64,000 nt of DNA from Microbispora sp. H11081 (GCF_012999535.1 NZ_JABBWV010000019.1:1-64000); one strand, 5' to 3'. Counted from the stretch's first letter, positions 17,729 through 26,831 are shown. Notes: generated from the letters alone by a model not told the origin. A program made the numbers and translations.

Positions 17729-18295
17729 ATGATCGATATCCGTGACGCGTACCGCAGGGCGCTGGACGGTTTCGGGGACCGCCTCCATCTCGTCCGCCGC
17801 GGACAGTGGGAGCTGCCGACCCCCTGCGTCGACTGGGACGTCCGGGGACTGGTCAACCACGTCGTGTCCGAGAACCTGTGGGCCCCCGAACTGCTGTCCG
17901 GCCGTACGGCCGCGGAGGTGGGGGACGCCTTCGACGGCGATGTGCTCGGAGACGACCCGTTCAAGGCGTTCGAGGCGTCCGCGCAGGGCGCCGTGCAGGC
18001 CGTGTACGCCGAGGGCGCGCTGACCAGCGTCGCCCACCTGTCCTTCGGCGACGTGCCGGGCGAGGAGTACATCACCGAGCTGTTCGCGGACGCGCTGATC
18101 CACACCTGGGACCTGGCACGTGCCATCGGCGGGCCGGAAAGGCTCGACCCCGAACTCGTCGCCTCCTGCTCGGAATGGTTCGAGAAGGCGCGGGAGGACT
18201 ACCGCGAGGCGGGCGTGATCGGGGACGAGCGTGACATCCCGGCAGGCGCCGACCAGCAGACCCGCCTGCTCGTCGCCTGGGGCAGGAACCCCTAG
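17729..18295 (+). CDS. DinB-fold TIGR03086-type protein (mycothiol-linked family)
   Basis: A 188-residue four-helix-bundle protein. The start resembles the maleylpyruvate isomerase/mycothiol-transferase N-terminal domain (QWELPTPCVDWDVRGLVNHVV), whose His binds metal. HTWDLARAIG is the second family hallmark. Related proteins use mycothiol as a thiol cofactor, consistent with an actinomycete host. The ATG at 17729 has AGGAGG 4 nt before it. The reaction is not known. Confidence 0.85.
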   Translation: MIDIRDAYRRALDGFGDRLHLVRRGQWELPTPCVDWDVRGLVNHVVSENLWAPELLSGRTAAEVGDAFDGDVLGDDPFKAFEASAQGAVQAVYAEGALTSVAHLSFGDVPGEEYITELFADALIHTWDLARAIGGPERLDPELVASCSEWFEKAREDYREAGVIGDERDIPAGADQQTRLLVAWGRNP

Positions 18296-18297
18296 CC

Positions 18298-18375
18298 CTA
18301 CCGGCCCCTGGGCCGCTTGCCGTGGTTGGCCTTCTTCTTCTTGCGTGCCTTCGACTTGCGTGCGCGTCTGCCCAT
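18298..18375 (-). CDS. Small ribosomal protein bL37
   Basis: A 25-residue, extremely basic peptide (MGRRARKSKARKKKK, then ANHGKRPRGR). The ANHGKRP motif and size match bL37, a ribosomal large-subunit protein first seen in mycobacterial ribosome structures and restricted to actinobacteria. The ATG at 18375 has GGAAGG 8 nt before it. A longer open frame continues upstream but is a shadow of the DeoR gene. The gene is easily missed because of its size. It ends 3 bp from the end of the convergent DinB-fold gene. Confidence 0.85.
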   Translation of the reverse strand: MGRRARKSKARKKKKANHGKRPRGR

Positions 18376-18514
18376 GACGACCGCCTTCCGTCGAGCATGC
18401 TTTTCGCCCACTGTCCCCCCTGGGCTCGCGCCCGGCAAGTACCCGGCCGCCAACTCAACATGTCCCCACGCTCCTGGGGCATAATTTGTTGGAATCTGTT
18501 GAGCGGAGTGGTGG

Positions 18515-19318
18515 ATGCTGGCCCAGCAACGGCAGCAGGTGATCCTGGAGCGGGTGCGCAGAACCGGCGGGGTGCGCGTCGCGCAGCTCGTACGCGACCT
18601 CGGGGTCTCGGACATGACCATCCGCCGTGACCTGGAGGTCCTCTCGGAACGCGGCCTCATCGTCAAGGTGCACGGCGGGGCGACCGCCACCGGCGCGGGC
18701 TCGACGGAGGAGCCGGGCTTCGCGGCCAAGTCGATGCGGCAGCAGGCCGAGAAGGAGGCCATCGCCCGCCGGGCGGCCATGCTCGTACGGCCGGGCAGCT
18801 CCGTCGCCCTTTCGGCCGGCACCACCACCTGGACGCTGGCCCACCATCTGGTGGACGTCCCGGAACTGACCGTGATCACCAACTCCGTGCAGGTGGCCGA
18901 CGTGTTCCACCGGGCGGGGCGGCCCGACCAGACCGTGGTGCTGGTGGGCGGCGTGCGCACGCCCTCCGACGCCCTGGTCGGCCCGGTGGCCGTGGCGGCC
19001 GTCCGCTCCCTGAACGTCGACACGCTCATGCTCGGCGTGCACGGCATGAGCGTGCGTGCCGGATACACCACGCCCAACCTGCTGGAGGCGGAGACCGACC
19101 GGGCCCTCATCGCCGCCGCCCAGCGGCTCGTGGTCCTGGCCGACCACACCAAGTGGGGGACGGTCGGCATCAGCACGATCGCCGCCCTCGGCGAGGCCGA
19201 CCTGGTCGTGAGCGACGCCGGCCTGCCGGAGGACGCGCGCGCCGCGCTGTCGGAGCACGCCGGCGGGCTCATCCTCGCCGATCCGCCCGGGGAGTCCACG
19301 CTGGAGACCGCGCCGTGA
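18515..19318 (+). CDS. DeoR/GlpR-family transcriptional regulator
   Basis: A 267-residue repressor. The N-terminal HTH (VRVAQLVRDLGVSDMTIRRDL) and KVHGGA are family signatures; the C-terminal DeoR sensor domain resembles phosphosugar isomerases (SAGTTTWTLAHHL, LADHTKWG). It lies 34 bp before galT on the same strand and probably controls it in response to a sugar phosphate. A CATAAT box (18480-18485) lies 29 bp before the start and is followed by TTGTTGGAATCTGTTG, a possible operator. GGAGTGG precedes the ATG. Confidence 0.92.
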   Translation: MLAQQRQQVILERVRRTGGVRVAQLVRDLGVSDMTIRRDLEVLSERGLIVKVHGGATATGAGSTEEPGFAAKSMRQQAEKEAIARRAAMLVRPGSSVALSAGTTTWTLAHHLVDVPELTVITNSVQVADVFHRAGRPDQTVVLVGGVRTPSDALVGPVAVAAVRSLNVDTLMLGVHGMSVRAGYTTPNLLEAETDRALIAAAQRLVVLADHTKWGTVGISTIAALGEADLVVSDAGLPEDARAALSEHAGGLILADPPGESTLETAP

Positions 19319-19352
19319 CGCCGGGCACCGCCCCAGAGTTGGAGAACGCCAC

Positions 19353-20411
19353 GTGAAGCGCACCATCACCCATCTCGCCGACGGTCGCGAGCTGATCTAC
19401 TTCGACCGGCGCGACGACGCCGACCACAGCGCCACCGACCCCAGGGACCTGCCACCCCGTCCGCTCGCCTCCGAGTTGCGCTACGACCCCCTGATGGACG
19501 AGTGGGTGGCCGTCGCCCGGCATCGTCAGACGCGCACCCACCTGCCGTCCGCCGACGAGTGCCCGCTCTGCCCGGCCCATCCCGGCTCGGAGATCCCCTC
19601 GCCGTACGAGGTGGCGGTGTTCGAGAACCGCTTCCCGTCGTTCAGCTTCGACACCGGGGCGTACGAGCAGGTGGGCGGCCTCAGCAGGGTGCGGCCTGGG
19701 CTCGGGCGCTGTGAGGTCGTCTGCTTCACCTCCGACCACGACGCGTCGTTCTCCTCCCTCCGCGACGAGCAGGTCGAACTGGTCGTCGAGGCGTGGGCCG
19801 ACCGCACGGCCGAGCTGTCCTCGCTGCCCGGCGTGGAGCAGGTCTTCTGCTTCGAGAACCGCGGCGCCGAGATCGGCATCACCCTGCCGCACCCCCACGG
19901 GCAGATCTACGCCTATCCGTACGTCACGCCGCGTACCCGCCACATGCTGGACGTCGCCGCCCGGCACCGGGGCGGCAACCTGTTCGCGGACGTCCTGGCC
20001 GCGGAACGAAGCGGGCCCCGGGTGGTCGCCGCCAACGAGCACTGGACGGCCTTCGTCCCCGCGGCGGCGCGCTATCCGTTCGAGGTGCATGTCTATCCGC
20101 ACCGCCAGGTGCCCGACATCCCCGCGCTGTCACCCGCGGAACGGGCCGCGTTCGCACCGCTCTACACCGGCGTGCTGCGCCGCCTGGACGGGCTGTTCGG
20201 CGTCGTCATGCCGTACGTCGCGGCCTGGCACCAGGCCCCGGTCGCCCACCACCGCGACCTGGCCTATCTCCACCTGCAGCTCTTCACGATCCGGCGGGCG
20301 CCGGACAAGCTGAAGTATCTCGCCGGCTCGGAGTCGGCGATGGGCGCGTTCGTCAACGACGTGCTCCCGGAGGAGGCCGCCCGGATGCTCCGCGAGGTGG
20401 TCACGGATTGA
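19353..20411 (+). CDS. galT: Galactose-1-phosphate uridylyltransferase
   Basis: Leloir-pathway enzyme that transfers UMP from UDP-glucose to galactose-1-phosphate. The zinc motif CPLCP and the active-site HPHGQIYAY with the nucleophilic His are intact; the protein is 352 residues long, as usual. The GTG at 19353 has TTGGAG 8 nt before it. The regulator lies directly upstream, but galE and galK are not in the window. Confidence 0.95.
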   Translation: MKRTITHLADGRELIYFDRRDDADHSATDPRDLPPRPLASELRYDPLMDEWVAVARHRQTRTHLPSADECPLCPAHPGSEIPSPYEVAVFENRFPSFSFDTGAYEQVGGLSRVRPGLGRCEVVCFTSDHDASFSSLRDEQVELVVEAWADRTAELSSLPGVEQVFCFENRGAEIGITLPHPHGQIYAYPYVTPRTRHMLDVAARHRGGNLFADVLAAERSGPRVVAANEHWTAFVPAAARYPFEVHVYPHRQVPDIPALSPAERAAFAPLYTGVLRRLDGLFGVVMPYVAAWHQAPVAHHRDLAYLHLQLFTIRRAPDKLKYLAGSESAMGAFVNDVLPEEAARMLREVVTD

Positions 20412-20483
20412 TCTCCGAACGGTTGCGACTCGGGTGGCAGCTGTCCTTTCTTTACCAGTAGTATCCCTGGCACCAGCTGTCAC

Positions 20484-20616
20484 AGCAGGTACGCCTAATC
20501 CCGGGCGCCTCGCCCGGGAGCCGGGGACCCAACCAAGCACCTGGGGTCAAGGCAGCCGCCTGCCCGGGCTCCTCCAGCCCGAACCCGTCAGCTAACCCGG
20601 CCGGCACGTGGAGAGG
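20484..20616 (+). promoter_or_regulatory. c-di-AMP riboswitch (ydaO-yuaA type)
   Basis: The leader has the conserved blocks of the actinomycete ydaO riboswitch: a GC stem (cccgggcgcctcgcccggg), GCCGGGGACCC, then CTGGGGTCAAGGC, and finally CCCGAACCCGTCAGCTAACC ending in CCGGC. It leads straight into GAGAGGAG, the ribosome binding site of the next gene. In streptomycetes this riboswitch sits before cell-wall hydrolase genes and turns them off when c-di-AMP is high. The gene here is also a cell-wall enzyme, which agrees. Boundaries are approximate. Confidence 0.88.
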
Positions 20617-20624
20617 AGTGGGCT

Positions 20625-21566
20625 CTGCCCCGCGCGTTCCCCCTGGTCGTCTGCGGGCTCGTCTCCGCCGCCCTCGTGTTCGGCGTGACCGGCCCCGGCG
20701 CCGCCGACCCCAAGCCGACGGAGAAGCAGCTCAAGCAGGAGCTGTCCGACCTGCGGAAGAAGGTCGACCGGCTGATCGCCGACTACAACGCCAAACGCGT
20801 CGCGCTCGCCCAGGCCAGGGAAGATGAGAAGGCCGCGCGCGGACGGCTGGCTAAGGCGGAGGCCGACTACGAGGCCGCCAGGGACGCCGTACGGCAGATG
20901 GCCGGGCTGCGCTACCAGGCCGACAACTCGCTGGCGCTGCCCGACATGAACACCGCCGCCCTGAACTACCAGCTCAAGCAGGAGCAGGCCGCCAGGATCG
21001 AGCACTTCGACCGGGTCCGCGCCGAGCGGCAACGGGCCGCCGACGCCGCCGAGACGCTCACCGGGCGGCTCAAGACGCAGGCGGCCCAGGTCGCCGCGCA
21101 GCGCGAGGACGCCGAGGACCTCATCGACGAGATCAAGGACAAGCTCGACGCCCTCATCCCGATCGCCCCGGGCAAACGAGCCGGCGGTTCGTGGGCGCCG
21201 GAGCTACCCGTGGGATCCGACAACATCACCCCCCGCATGCGGCTCATGCGCGACGAGGTCGGCAAGTATTTCGATCTGCGGTTCCCGGTCGGCTGTTACC
21301 GCGCGGAGAACAGCGGTGAGCACCCACTCGGGCGTGCCTGCGACTTCATGATGAGCTCGGGCGGCGCCATGCCCTCGCCGGAGATGAAGGCGCTCGGCGA
21401 CAGCCTGGCCGCCTGGGCCATCAAGAACGGGCCGAAGCTCGGGGTGATGTACGTCATCTGGCAGCAGCGCATCTACAACCTCGGCCAGCCGGGCTGGCGG
21501 ACCATGTCCGACCGCGGTGGAATCACCGCCAACCACTACGACCACGTCCACATCTCGATGTACTGA
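20625..21566 (+). CDS. Secreted coiled-coil M15-like cell-wall peptidase (ARB_07466-type C-terminal domain)
   Basis: About 313 residues. With a CTG start at 20625 (GGAG 6 nt upstream) the protein opens with a clean signal peptide, PRAFPLVVCGLVSAALVFG, cut near GAA-DPKP. The first canonical start, GTG at 20676, would destroy it. Residues about 35-170 form a Lys/Glu/Ala-rich coiled coil. The C-terminal domain shows the zinc-type pattern HPLGRACDF and YDHVHIS of LAS/M15-like peptidases. It probably trims peptidoglycan outside the cell. The c-di-AMP riboswitch leader supports a role in wall remodelling. Confidence 0.85.
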   Translation: MPRAFPLVVCGLVSAALVFGVTGPGAADPKPTEKQLKQELSDLRKKVDRLIADYNAKRVALAQAREDEKAARGRLAKAEADYEAARDAVRQMAGLRYQADNSLALPDMNTAALNYQLKQEQAARIEHFDRVRAERQRAADAAETLTGRLKTQAAQVAAQREDAEDLIDEIKDKLDALIPIAPGKRAGGSWAPELPVGSDNITPRMRLMRDEVGKYFDLRFPVGCYRAENSGEHPLGRACDFMMSSGGAMPSPEMKALGDSLAAWAIKNGPKLGVMYVIWQQRIYNLGQPGWRTMSDRGGITANHYDHVHISMY

Positions 21567-21679
21567 GCCCCACAAGCCGTTCATCTGCCCGTTCGAGCAG
21601 GGTAGGGCGGCCTCAGGCCGCGACGGTCGCGAGGGCTTCACGGCGGCGACGTCGAGGATCTTTTCGGTAGAAAGGCATC

Positions 21680-22372
21680 GTGACTAGCGATCAGCGGCAT
21701 GGCAGTCGATGGCAGGACCGCTCACGTGTGCCCCATCTCGTGGTGATCCTGGGGAGAGCTCTGGCGGTAGGAGCAGGATTCGGCGCGGCGACCTCCCTCA
21801 TGAACGCCCTGTCCCACAGCTATGCCGACCTTTCAAGCCGCGCCTACACCACCAGTGGGTGGTCCGTCGCGGAAATCGTCAGCGTGTTGCTGGACTCCGG
21901 CTGGGCTTGGGCGGGTTTGGCGGTCGCGGTGGGGTGGCTGGTCAGACGCGCCGGGGAGAGCCGTCCTGCGGCATCAGCGCAAGGCGGTGCCGCCGCTGGC
22001 GCACTGGCACTTCTCGCGGCCACAGCCGCCTACAGCATTGTGGACACCATCCGTAGCGGCGGGCAGATCCCCTGGTACGAGTCCGAGCCGCCCATATGGT
22101 GGGTCGCCAGTGTCGTCTTCGGAGCGCCCCTGGGTGCCATTGGTGCACGCGTCAGGCAACCGGGAGCGATCGGTTTGCTCGCGAGATTGACCGTGCCGGT
22201 CGGCGCCGCGGTACAGATGGTCGTGCTCCCGCCAGGCAGGAACGAGGTGGTCGAGACCATAGGGAAGACGATCGTATGGACGGTGGCTGCCACGAGTATC
22301 GGCCTCGTCGTCGTTCACTTCCTCCTCGTGGAGCGACGTCGGCGCTTTCTGGCAGCTGCGGAGTCGCCGTAA
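21680..22372 (+). CDS. Hypothetical membrane protein
   Basis: A 230-residue protein with about five hydrophobic segments (near residues 20-45, 62-87, 102-120, 142-160 and 198-216) separated by short polar loops. No family is recognised. The GTG at 21680 has AAAGG 4 nt upstream. Its codon use is less biased than its neighbours, suggesting an accessory gene. It precedes a SnoaL-like gene by 73 bp. Confidence 0.7.
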   Translation: MTSDQRHGSRWQDRSRVPHLVVILGRALAVGAGFGAATSLMNALSHSYADLSSRAYTTSGWSVAEIVSVLLDSGWAWAGLAVAVGWLVRRAGESRPAASAQGGAAAGALALLAATAAYSIVDTIRSGGQIPWYESEPPIWWVASVVFGAPLGAIGARVRQPGAIGLLARLTVPVGAAVQMVVLPPGRNEVVETIGKTIVWTVAATSIGLVVVHFLLVERRRRFLAAAESP

Positions 22373-22445
22373 GAGGTGCCCCGGACGATCGGCCGCGAAC
22401 TGACGAGAACCACCGAGACAACCAGGGTTCGAAATAGGAGACGTC

Positions 22446-22841
22446 GTGCATACTCGTGAAGCCGCGCTGCGCTGGGCGCACACATGGACCGCGGCCTGGG
22501 AAGGTCAGGACGCCGAAGCGATCGTCGCCCTCCAGGCGGAAGACGGCGTTCACTGGTCGTCGCCCTTCCGCGCTCCTTGCGAGGGACGTGCCGGGCTCAG
22601 AAAATACCTGCAGGACGTGTTCGCGGCGGAGATCGAGCCTACGCGGGCCCGTTTTGCCGAGCCGGTGGTCGACGACGACCAGGCGACCGTCGAATACTGG
22701 GCGCTTTCCCGTTATGACAGTGGTCCGCTGACCATCTCCGGGTGCACAGTGCTGCGGTTCGACTCCGATGGCCTGGTCATCGAGTCTCGCGACTACTCAT
22801 TCGTCGAGTCCGGCCATCACCCGTCTCCGTTCGGATGGTAA
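22446..22841 (+). CDS. SnoaL-like (NTF2-fold) protein
   Basis: A 131-residue NTF2-fold protein. A helix with HTWTAAWEGQDAEAIVAL is followed by beta strands ending in VIESRDYSFVESGHH. Such proteins are small enzymes or ligand binders; the function is unknown. The GTG at 22446 has GGAG 5 nt before it. A short hairpin (22858-22870) between its end and the convergent secreted-protein gene may terminate both. Confidence 0.8.
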   Translation: MHTREAALRWAHTWTAAWEGQDAEAIVALQAEDGVHWSSPFRAPCEGRAGLRKYLQDVFAAEIEPTRARFAEPVVDDDQATVEYWALSRYDSGPLTISGCTVLRFDSDGLVIESRDYSFVESGHHPSPFGW

Positions 22842-22872
22842 GCCGAATGCTCTATTGAGCCCTTCGGGCTTC

Positions 22873-23322
22873 TCAGGGCCGTATTCCGCGTTTATGTGGG
22901 GCGCTACGGGCCGGGGACCGCTTCTCGTACCAGGTGTAGTAGAAGTAGGTGCTAGGGGGTCCGCTCAACGTGCCGTGGACCTGATACCAGGTATCGGCGG
23001 TGAAGGTGAAGATCTTGTCCCCGGGCCGGTCGTCCACGAGGATGTACGGTGCCTCCCCCTTCCGGATCTCGATGGTGAACGTCGTGCCGTCCGGGACATC
23101 GAGGCAGATCTCGTAGTTGTACGGCGAGCCGACGATGTTGTAGTTACGGCCGTCCACCGCCCCCCACGGGTAGTTGGTGAGGGCGTACGTGTGCTTGACG
23201 TAGGTGTACCCGCCCGTCGTGCAGTCGATTTCGGTGGTGGCCGCGGACGCGGGGCTGACGCCGGTGAGCGTGGCGCCGAGTACGCCGGTGGCGACGGCGA
23301 GACTGGAGATGATGCGCTTCAT
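22873..23322 (-). CDS. Secreted hypothetical protein
   Basis: About 149 residues with a signal peptide (MKRIISSLAVATGVLGATLTG, cut after SPASA). The mature part is rich in Tyr and Thr with two Cys (DCTTGGY, EICLDV) and looks all-beta. No family is recognised. The ATG at 23322 has AGGAG 4 nt upstream. The stretch before it (23340-23440) is unusually AT-rich for this genome, suggesting a strong regulated promoter or acquired DNA. Confidence 0.75.
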   Translation of the reverse strand: MKRIISSLAVATGVLGATLTGVSPASAATTEIDCTTGGYTYVKHTYALTNYPWGAVDGRNYNIVGSPYNYEICLDVPDGTTFTIEIRKGEAPYILVDDRPGDKIFTFTADTWYQVHGTLSGPPSTYFYYTWYEKRSPARSAPHKRGIRP

Positions 23323-23650
23323 GCCTCTCCTCATCCGTGCGGTGGCCTCCGAACCAAATAGTTGAAGGCTCAACTGATTCTGCCCCATTTGCCACATTGG
23401 GACAAGTTTGAGAAGAAAACGTGAAACTTTCATTTAGAGCTTGGCCGCATTCCGGATTCAGCCGAAAAACGCTGTTTGTCTGCTTATGGGCGCCGGTATT
23501 CGAGCGTTTCCTGGTGTGATGGGAAATCCGTACGCCGGTCGCGGACAGGCCGCTTGGGCGGACGGCGCCGACCCCCACACCGCGCGATACGGCCCGCGGA
23601 AAGACAGGCCGACGCCGACAGGAGCGCGCCGGGTGGGGCAGGATGCGGGG

Positions 23651-24160
23651 ATGACCGACACACGCATCGATCCCCCCGTCGCCGCGGACGAGCGCACGAT
23701 GCTGCGCGCCTGGCTGGACTGGCATCGTGAGACCCTGGCCGTCAAATGCGAAGGACTCACGGAGGAGCAGTTGCGACTGCGCTCCGTACCGCCCTCCAGC
23801 ATGTCGCTGCTCGGCCTCGTACGGCACATGGCCGACGTCGAGCGTGCCTGGTTCAGGCGGCGGCTGAACGGCGAGGACCTGGCCGCCATCTACTACGGGG
23901 ACGACGACCCGGACGGCGAGTTCGACAACGTGGACGGTGCGTCCGCCGAGGAGGCCTTCGCGACCTGGCGCGCGGAGATCGAGCACGCGCGGGCGGCCGA
24001 GGAGGCGTGCGCCGACCTGGACGCCACGTCGAAGACGGGCAGAGAGGGCGTCCACTACTCGTTGCGCTGGATCATGTGTCACATGATCGAGGAGTACGCC
24101 CGCCACAACGGCCACGCCGATCTGCTGCGCGAGCGCGTCGACGGCGTGACAGGCGAGTAG
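23651..24160 (+). CDS. DinB-family protein (DUF664, mycothiol transferase-like)
   Basis: A 169-residue four-helix bundle. The family pattern is seen in LLGLVRHMADVERAWF and IEEYARHNGHADLLRE, which supply the metal-binding histidines of DUF664/DinB proteins. These are thought to be thiol transferases that use mycothiol or bacillithiol. The ATG at 23651 is chosen where the homologous region begins; CAGGAT lies 6 nt upstream, so the mRNA may be leaderless. A longer open frame reaches back to 23441 without conserved sequence. Confidence 0.85.
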   Translation: MTDTRIDPPVAADERTMLRAWLDWHRETLAVKCEGLTEEQLRLRSVPPSSMSLLGLVRHMADVERAWFRRRLNGEDLAAIYYGDDDPDGEFDNVDGASAEEAFATWRAEIEHARAAEEACADLDATSKTGREGVHYSLRWIMCHMIEEYARHNGHADLLRERVDGVTGE

Positions 24161-24175
24161 GTCCCCCGGCGGGGC

Positions 24176-25483
24176 TCAGCCGGACAGGCGGACCGGGTTG
24201 ACCAGGTCGGCGTAGATGAGCAGGCCGCCCATGACGATCAGCAGGGTCGCCATGACGTAGGTCAGCGGAAGCGCCTTGGCCACGTCCACGTGACCGGGAA
24301 CGGGCCGGCGTCGCACCCGCGCGACGGCCCGCTTCAGGCCCTCCCAGAGCCCGCCGGCGATGTGACCGCCGTCCAGCGGCAGCAGCGGGATCAGGTTGAA
24401 CATGCCAACCGCGAGGTTCAGCGCGGCCAGCAGGCTGATGAAGAACTCGATCTTGGTGTCGACCGAGAGGTCCGAGGCGGCGATCTCACCGCCGATCCGG
24501 CCCGCCCCCACGATGCCGATCGGCCCGTTCGGGTCGCGCTTGTCTCCCGAGAACGCGGCGTTCCACACGCCGACCATCTTCTTGGGGATGTTGACCATGG
24601 CGACGGCGGTGCGCTCGGTCATGTCCCACATCTGCCCGACGACGTAGCCGGGGCCCTTCTTCTCCACGACGGTGGTCGGGCTCACGCCCAGGAAGCCGAC
24701 GTTCTTCTCGACCTTGTCGGGGTCGGTCAGCGAGGGCATGTCCTGCGCGATCAGATCGACCCGCACGTCGGTCCGCTGCCCGCCCCGCTCGACCCCGAGC
24801 GTCGTCTCCCCCGCGCCGTGCTCCCTGATCAGCCGCTGCGCCGTCTCCCAGTCGGGGACCGGGGTGCCGCCGATGGCGACAATGTGGTCGCCGGGCCGAA
24901 GGCCGGCCTTGGCGGCGGGCGTCAGCGGATCGCTCTCCCGGCAGTCGCGGTTCTGCCCCGCCTCGGCGGCGGGGATGGCGCACTTGGACACCGAGGACAC
25001 GACCGGGGTCTGCACGCGCACGCCGAACCCCATCATCACGACAGCGAACAGCAGGAACGCGAGCACGAAGTTCATCGCCGGGCCGCCGGCCATGATGATG
25101 ACCTTCTGCCACCACGGCTTGCGGTAGAAGACCCGGTTGTCGTCGCCCGGCCGGATCTCCTCCGAGGCGACGGCCCGCGCGTTCTCGATGAGGCCCTGCC
25201 AGGGGCCCGTGGAGACGCTGCGCAGCCTGCCGGGCTCATCGGTGGGACGCGGGGGAAGCATGCCGATCATGCGGATGTAGCCGCCGAGCGGGATCCACTT
25301 AACGCCGTACTCGGTCTCGCCCCGCCTCCGCGACCAGAGCGTGGGCCCGAACCCCACCATGTACTGGGTCACTCGGACACCGAAAAGCTTGGCGGGCACG
25401 AGGTGCCCGATCTCGTGAAGCGCGATCGACAGCAGCAGGCCCACGAAGACGATCACGAATCCGGCCACGATGAGCCAGCTCAT
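24176..25483 (-). CDS. Site-2 protease of the M50 family (Rip1/RseP-like)
   Basis: A 435-residue intramembrane zinc protease. The active-site HEIGH lies in the first membrane helix (about residues 23-27), a PDZ domain is in the middle (AKAGLRPGDHIVAIGGTPV), and the second active-site motif LPLDGGH is near the C terminus. Family members cleave anti-sigma factors. In many actinobacteria the gene sits between dxr and ispG; neither is here, while a membrane SpoIIE phosphatase lies 118 bp upstream on the same strand. Confidence 0.94.
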   Translation of the reverse strand: MSWLIVAGFVIVFVGLLLSIALHEIGHLVPAKLFGVRVTQYMVGFGPTLWSRRRGETEYGVKWIPLGGYIRMIGMLPPRPTDEPGRLRSVSTGPWQGLIENARAVASEEIRPGDDNRVFYRKPWWQKVIIMAGGPAMNFVLAFLLFAVVMMGFGVRVQTPVVSSVSKCAIPAAEAGQNRDCRESDPLTPAAKAGLRPGDHIVAIGGTPVPDWETAQRLIREHGAGETTLGVERGGQRTDVRVDLIAQDMPSLTDPDKVEKNVGFLGVSPTTVVEKKGPGYVVGQMWDMTERTAVAMVNIPKKMVGVWNAAFSGDKRDPNGPIGIVGAGRIGGEIAASDLSVDTKIEFFISLLAALNLAVGMFNLIPLLPLDGGHIAGGLWEGLKRAVARVRRRPVPGHVDVAKALPLTYVMATLLIVMGGLLIYADLVNPVRLSG

Positions 25484-25601
25484 CAGCGCGTACCCCCGAG
25501 GTGGAGAAGGTGCTCTGGCAGACGAAGCACCATTCGAGCGTAGCTCACCCGCACCAGAGCGAAGACGTCTCCCGCGAAGGCCCCGCCGGTCCGTCCGCGA
25601 C

Positions 25602-26714
25602 CTAGGGACGCCAGATCAGGACGAGGGCGCAGTCGTCGTTGTGGCCGGAGGACATCGACTGGACGAGCTGCCTGGCCTTGTCCCTGAACCCGGACGGCAG
25701 CAGCCGCTCCGCCTCCCCGAGCAACCGGTCGAGGCCGGCGTCGATGTCCCTGCCGGGCTGCTCGATCAGCCCGTCGGTGAACAGCATGAGCGCGTCGCCC
25801 TTGCGCAGCACCCCACTGTCGGTCTCGCAGGCCAGGTCGGGGACCACGCCGAGCACGACGCCCTTGGCCGTGGACACCCGCCACGTGCCCGACCCGGCGT
25901 CGAACCTGACCACCGGAGGGTGTCCCGCCGATGTGATGGTGTACGCCCCCGTGGACAGGTCGAGCTCGAGGTGGACGGCCGTGACGAACCCCTCGTCGCC
26001 GAGCTGGCGGTGCAGGTAGGAGTTGCACGCGACGAGGAAGTCGTCCACCGAGCCGAGCAGCCCGCCGAAGGTGCCCGACAGCATGAGCGCGCGGGTGCCC
26101 GCGTCCACGCCCTTGCCCGACACGTCGACGACCGCCATCTGGACCCGGTCGCCCTCCCGCATCGAGACGACGAAGTCGCCGCCGAACGACGATCCCCCGG
26201 CCTGCTTGAGCACCACCTTGCCGCCCCAGTCCTTGGGCAGCGGCGGCAGCTCGCTCTGCCGCTTCAGCCGGTCGCGCAGCTCCAGCAGCATCGCGTCGCC
26301 GCGCAGCCCCTGGACGCCGAGCTTGCCCCGGGTCCGTGCCATCGTCCACGCCAGCGCGGCCGTGAAGGCCATGGTGATCAGGAGGCCGGGCCCGATGCTG
26401 GGCACTCCCGTGATCGGTCCCATGTACGTCAGGGAGGCCACGACCACGCACAGCAGGATCGCGAGGCTGCGCAGCCGGAGCTGGAGACCCCCGATCAGGG
26501 TGAAGAGGATCAGCAGCGAGGGCGAGAACCAGTACGCCGACACCTCCGCGTCGAGCACGCCGACCACGACGGTGAGCGTGGCGAGAGCGATGAGGAGATA
26601 CCGGTCCGTCGACCAGACCTTCCTGAGGAAACGGACCAACGGCACCAGGAGTGGCACGCGCGCCAGGAACGCGCGCAGCCGAGGAGGGATCAGCGGCGCC
26701 GGACGGGAAGTCAT
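25602..26714 (-). CDS. Membrane-bound SpoIIE-type serine phosphatase
   Basis: A 370-residue protein with four predicted membrane helices in the first 130 residues, then a PP2C/SpoIIE domain (SSFGGDFVV, VVDVSGKGVDAG, TSAGHPPVVRF, LFTDGLIEQ, GHNDDCALVL). Metal-binding aspartates are conserved. It would dephosphorylate an anti-anti-sigma factor. The ATG at 26714 has GAGG 5 nt upstream. Being upstream of the M50 protease hints at a shared stress-sigma pathway, though this is inferred only from position. Confidence 0.9.
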   Translation of the reverse strand: MTSRPAPLIPPRLRAFLARVPLLVPLVRFLRKVWSTDRYLLIALATLTVVVGVLDAEVSAYWFSPSLLILFTLIGGLQLRLRSLAILLCVVVASLTYMGPITGVPSIGPGLLITMAFTAALAWTMARTRGKLGVQGLRGDAMLLELRDRLKRQSELPPLPKDWGGKVVLKQAGGSSFGGDFVVSMREGDRVQMAVVDVSGKGVDAGTRALMLSGTFGGLLGSVDDFLVACNSYLHRQLGDEGFVTAVHLELDLSTGAYTITSAGHPPVVRFDAGSGTWRVSTAKGVVLGVVPDLACETDSGVLRKGDALMLFTDGLIEQPGRDIDAGLDRLLGEAERLLPSGFRDKARQLVQSMSSGHNDDCALVLIWRP

Positions 26715-26831
26715 GATGGCCTCGACTGTATCCGGACATCCCAGGTGACGGCACCTGCTTGACCAAGGTCTAGATCATCCGGCACGGATATTGGGTCGCC
26801 TCGCCTGGAGCTCCGCTTCTACGGTGGTCCG

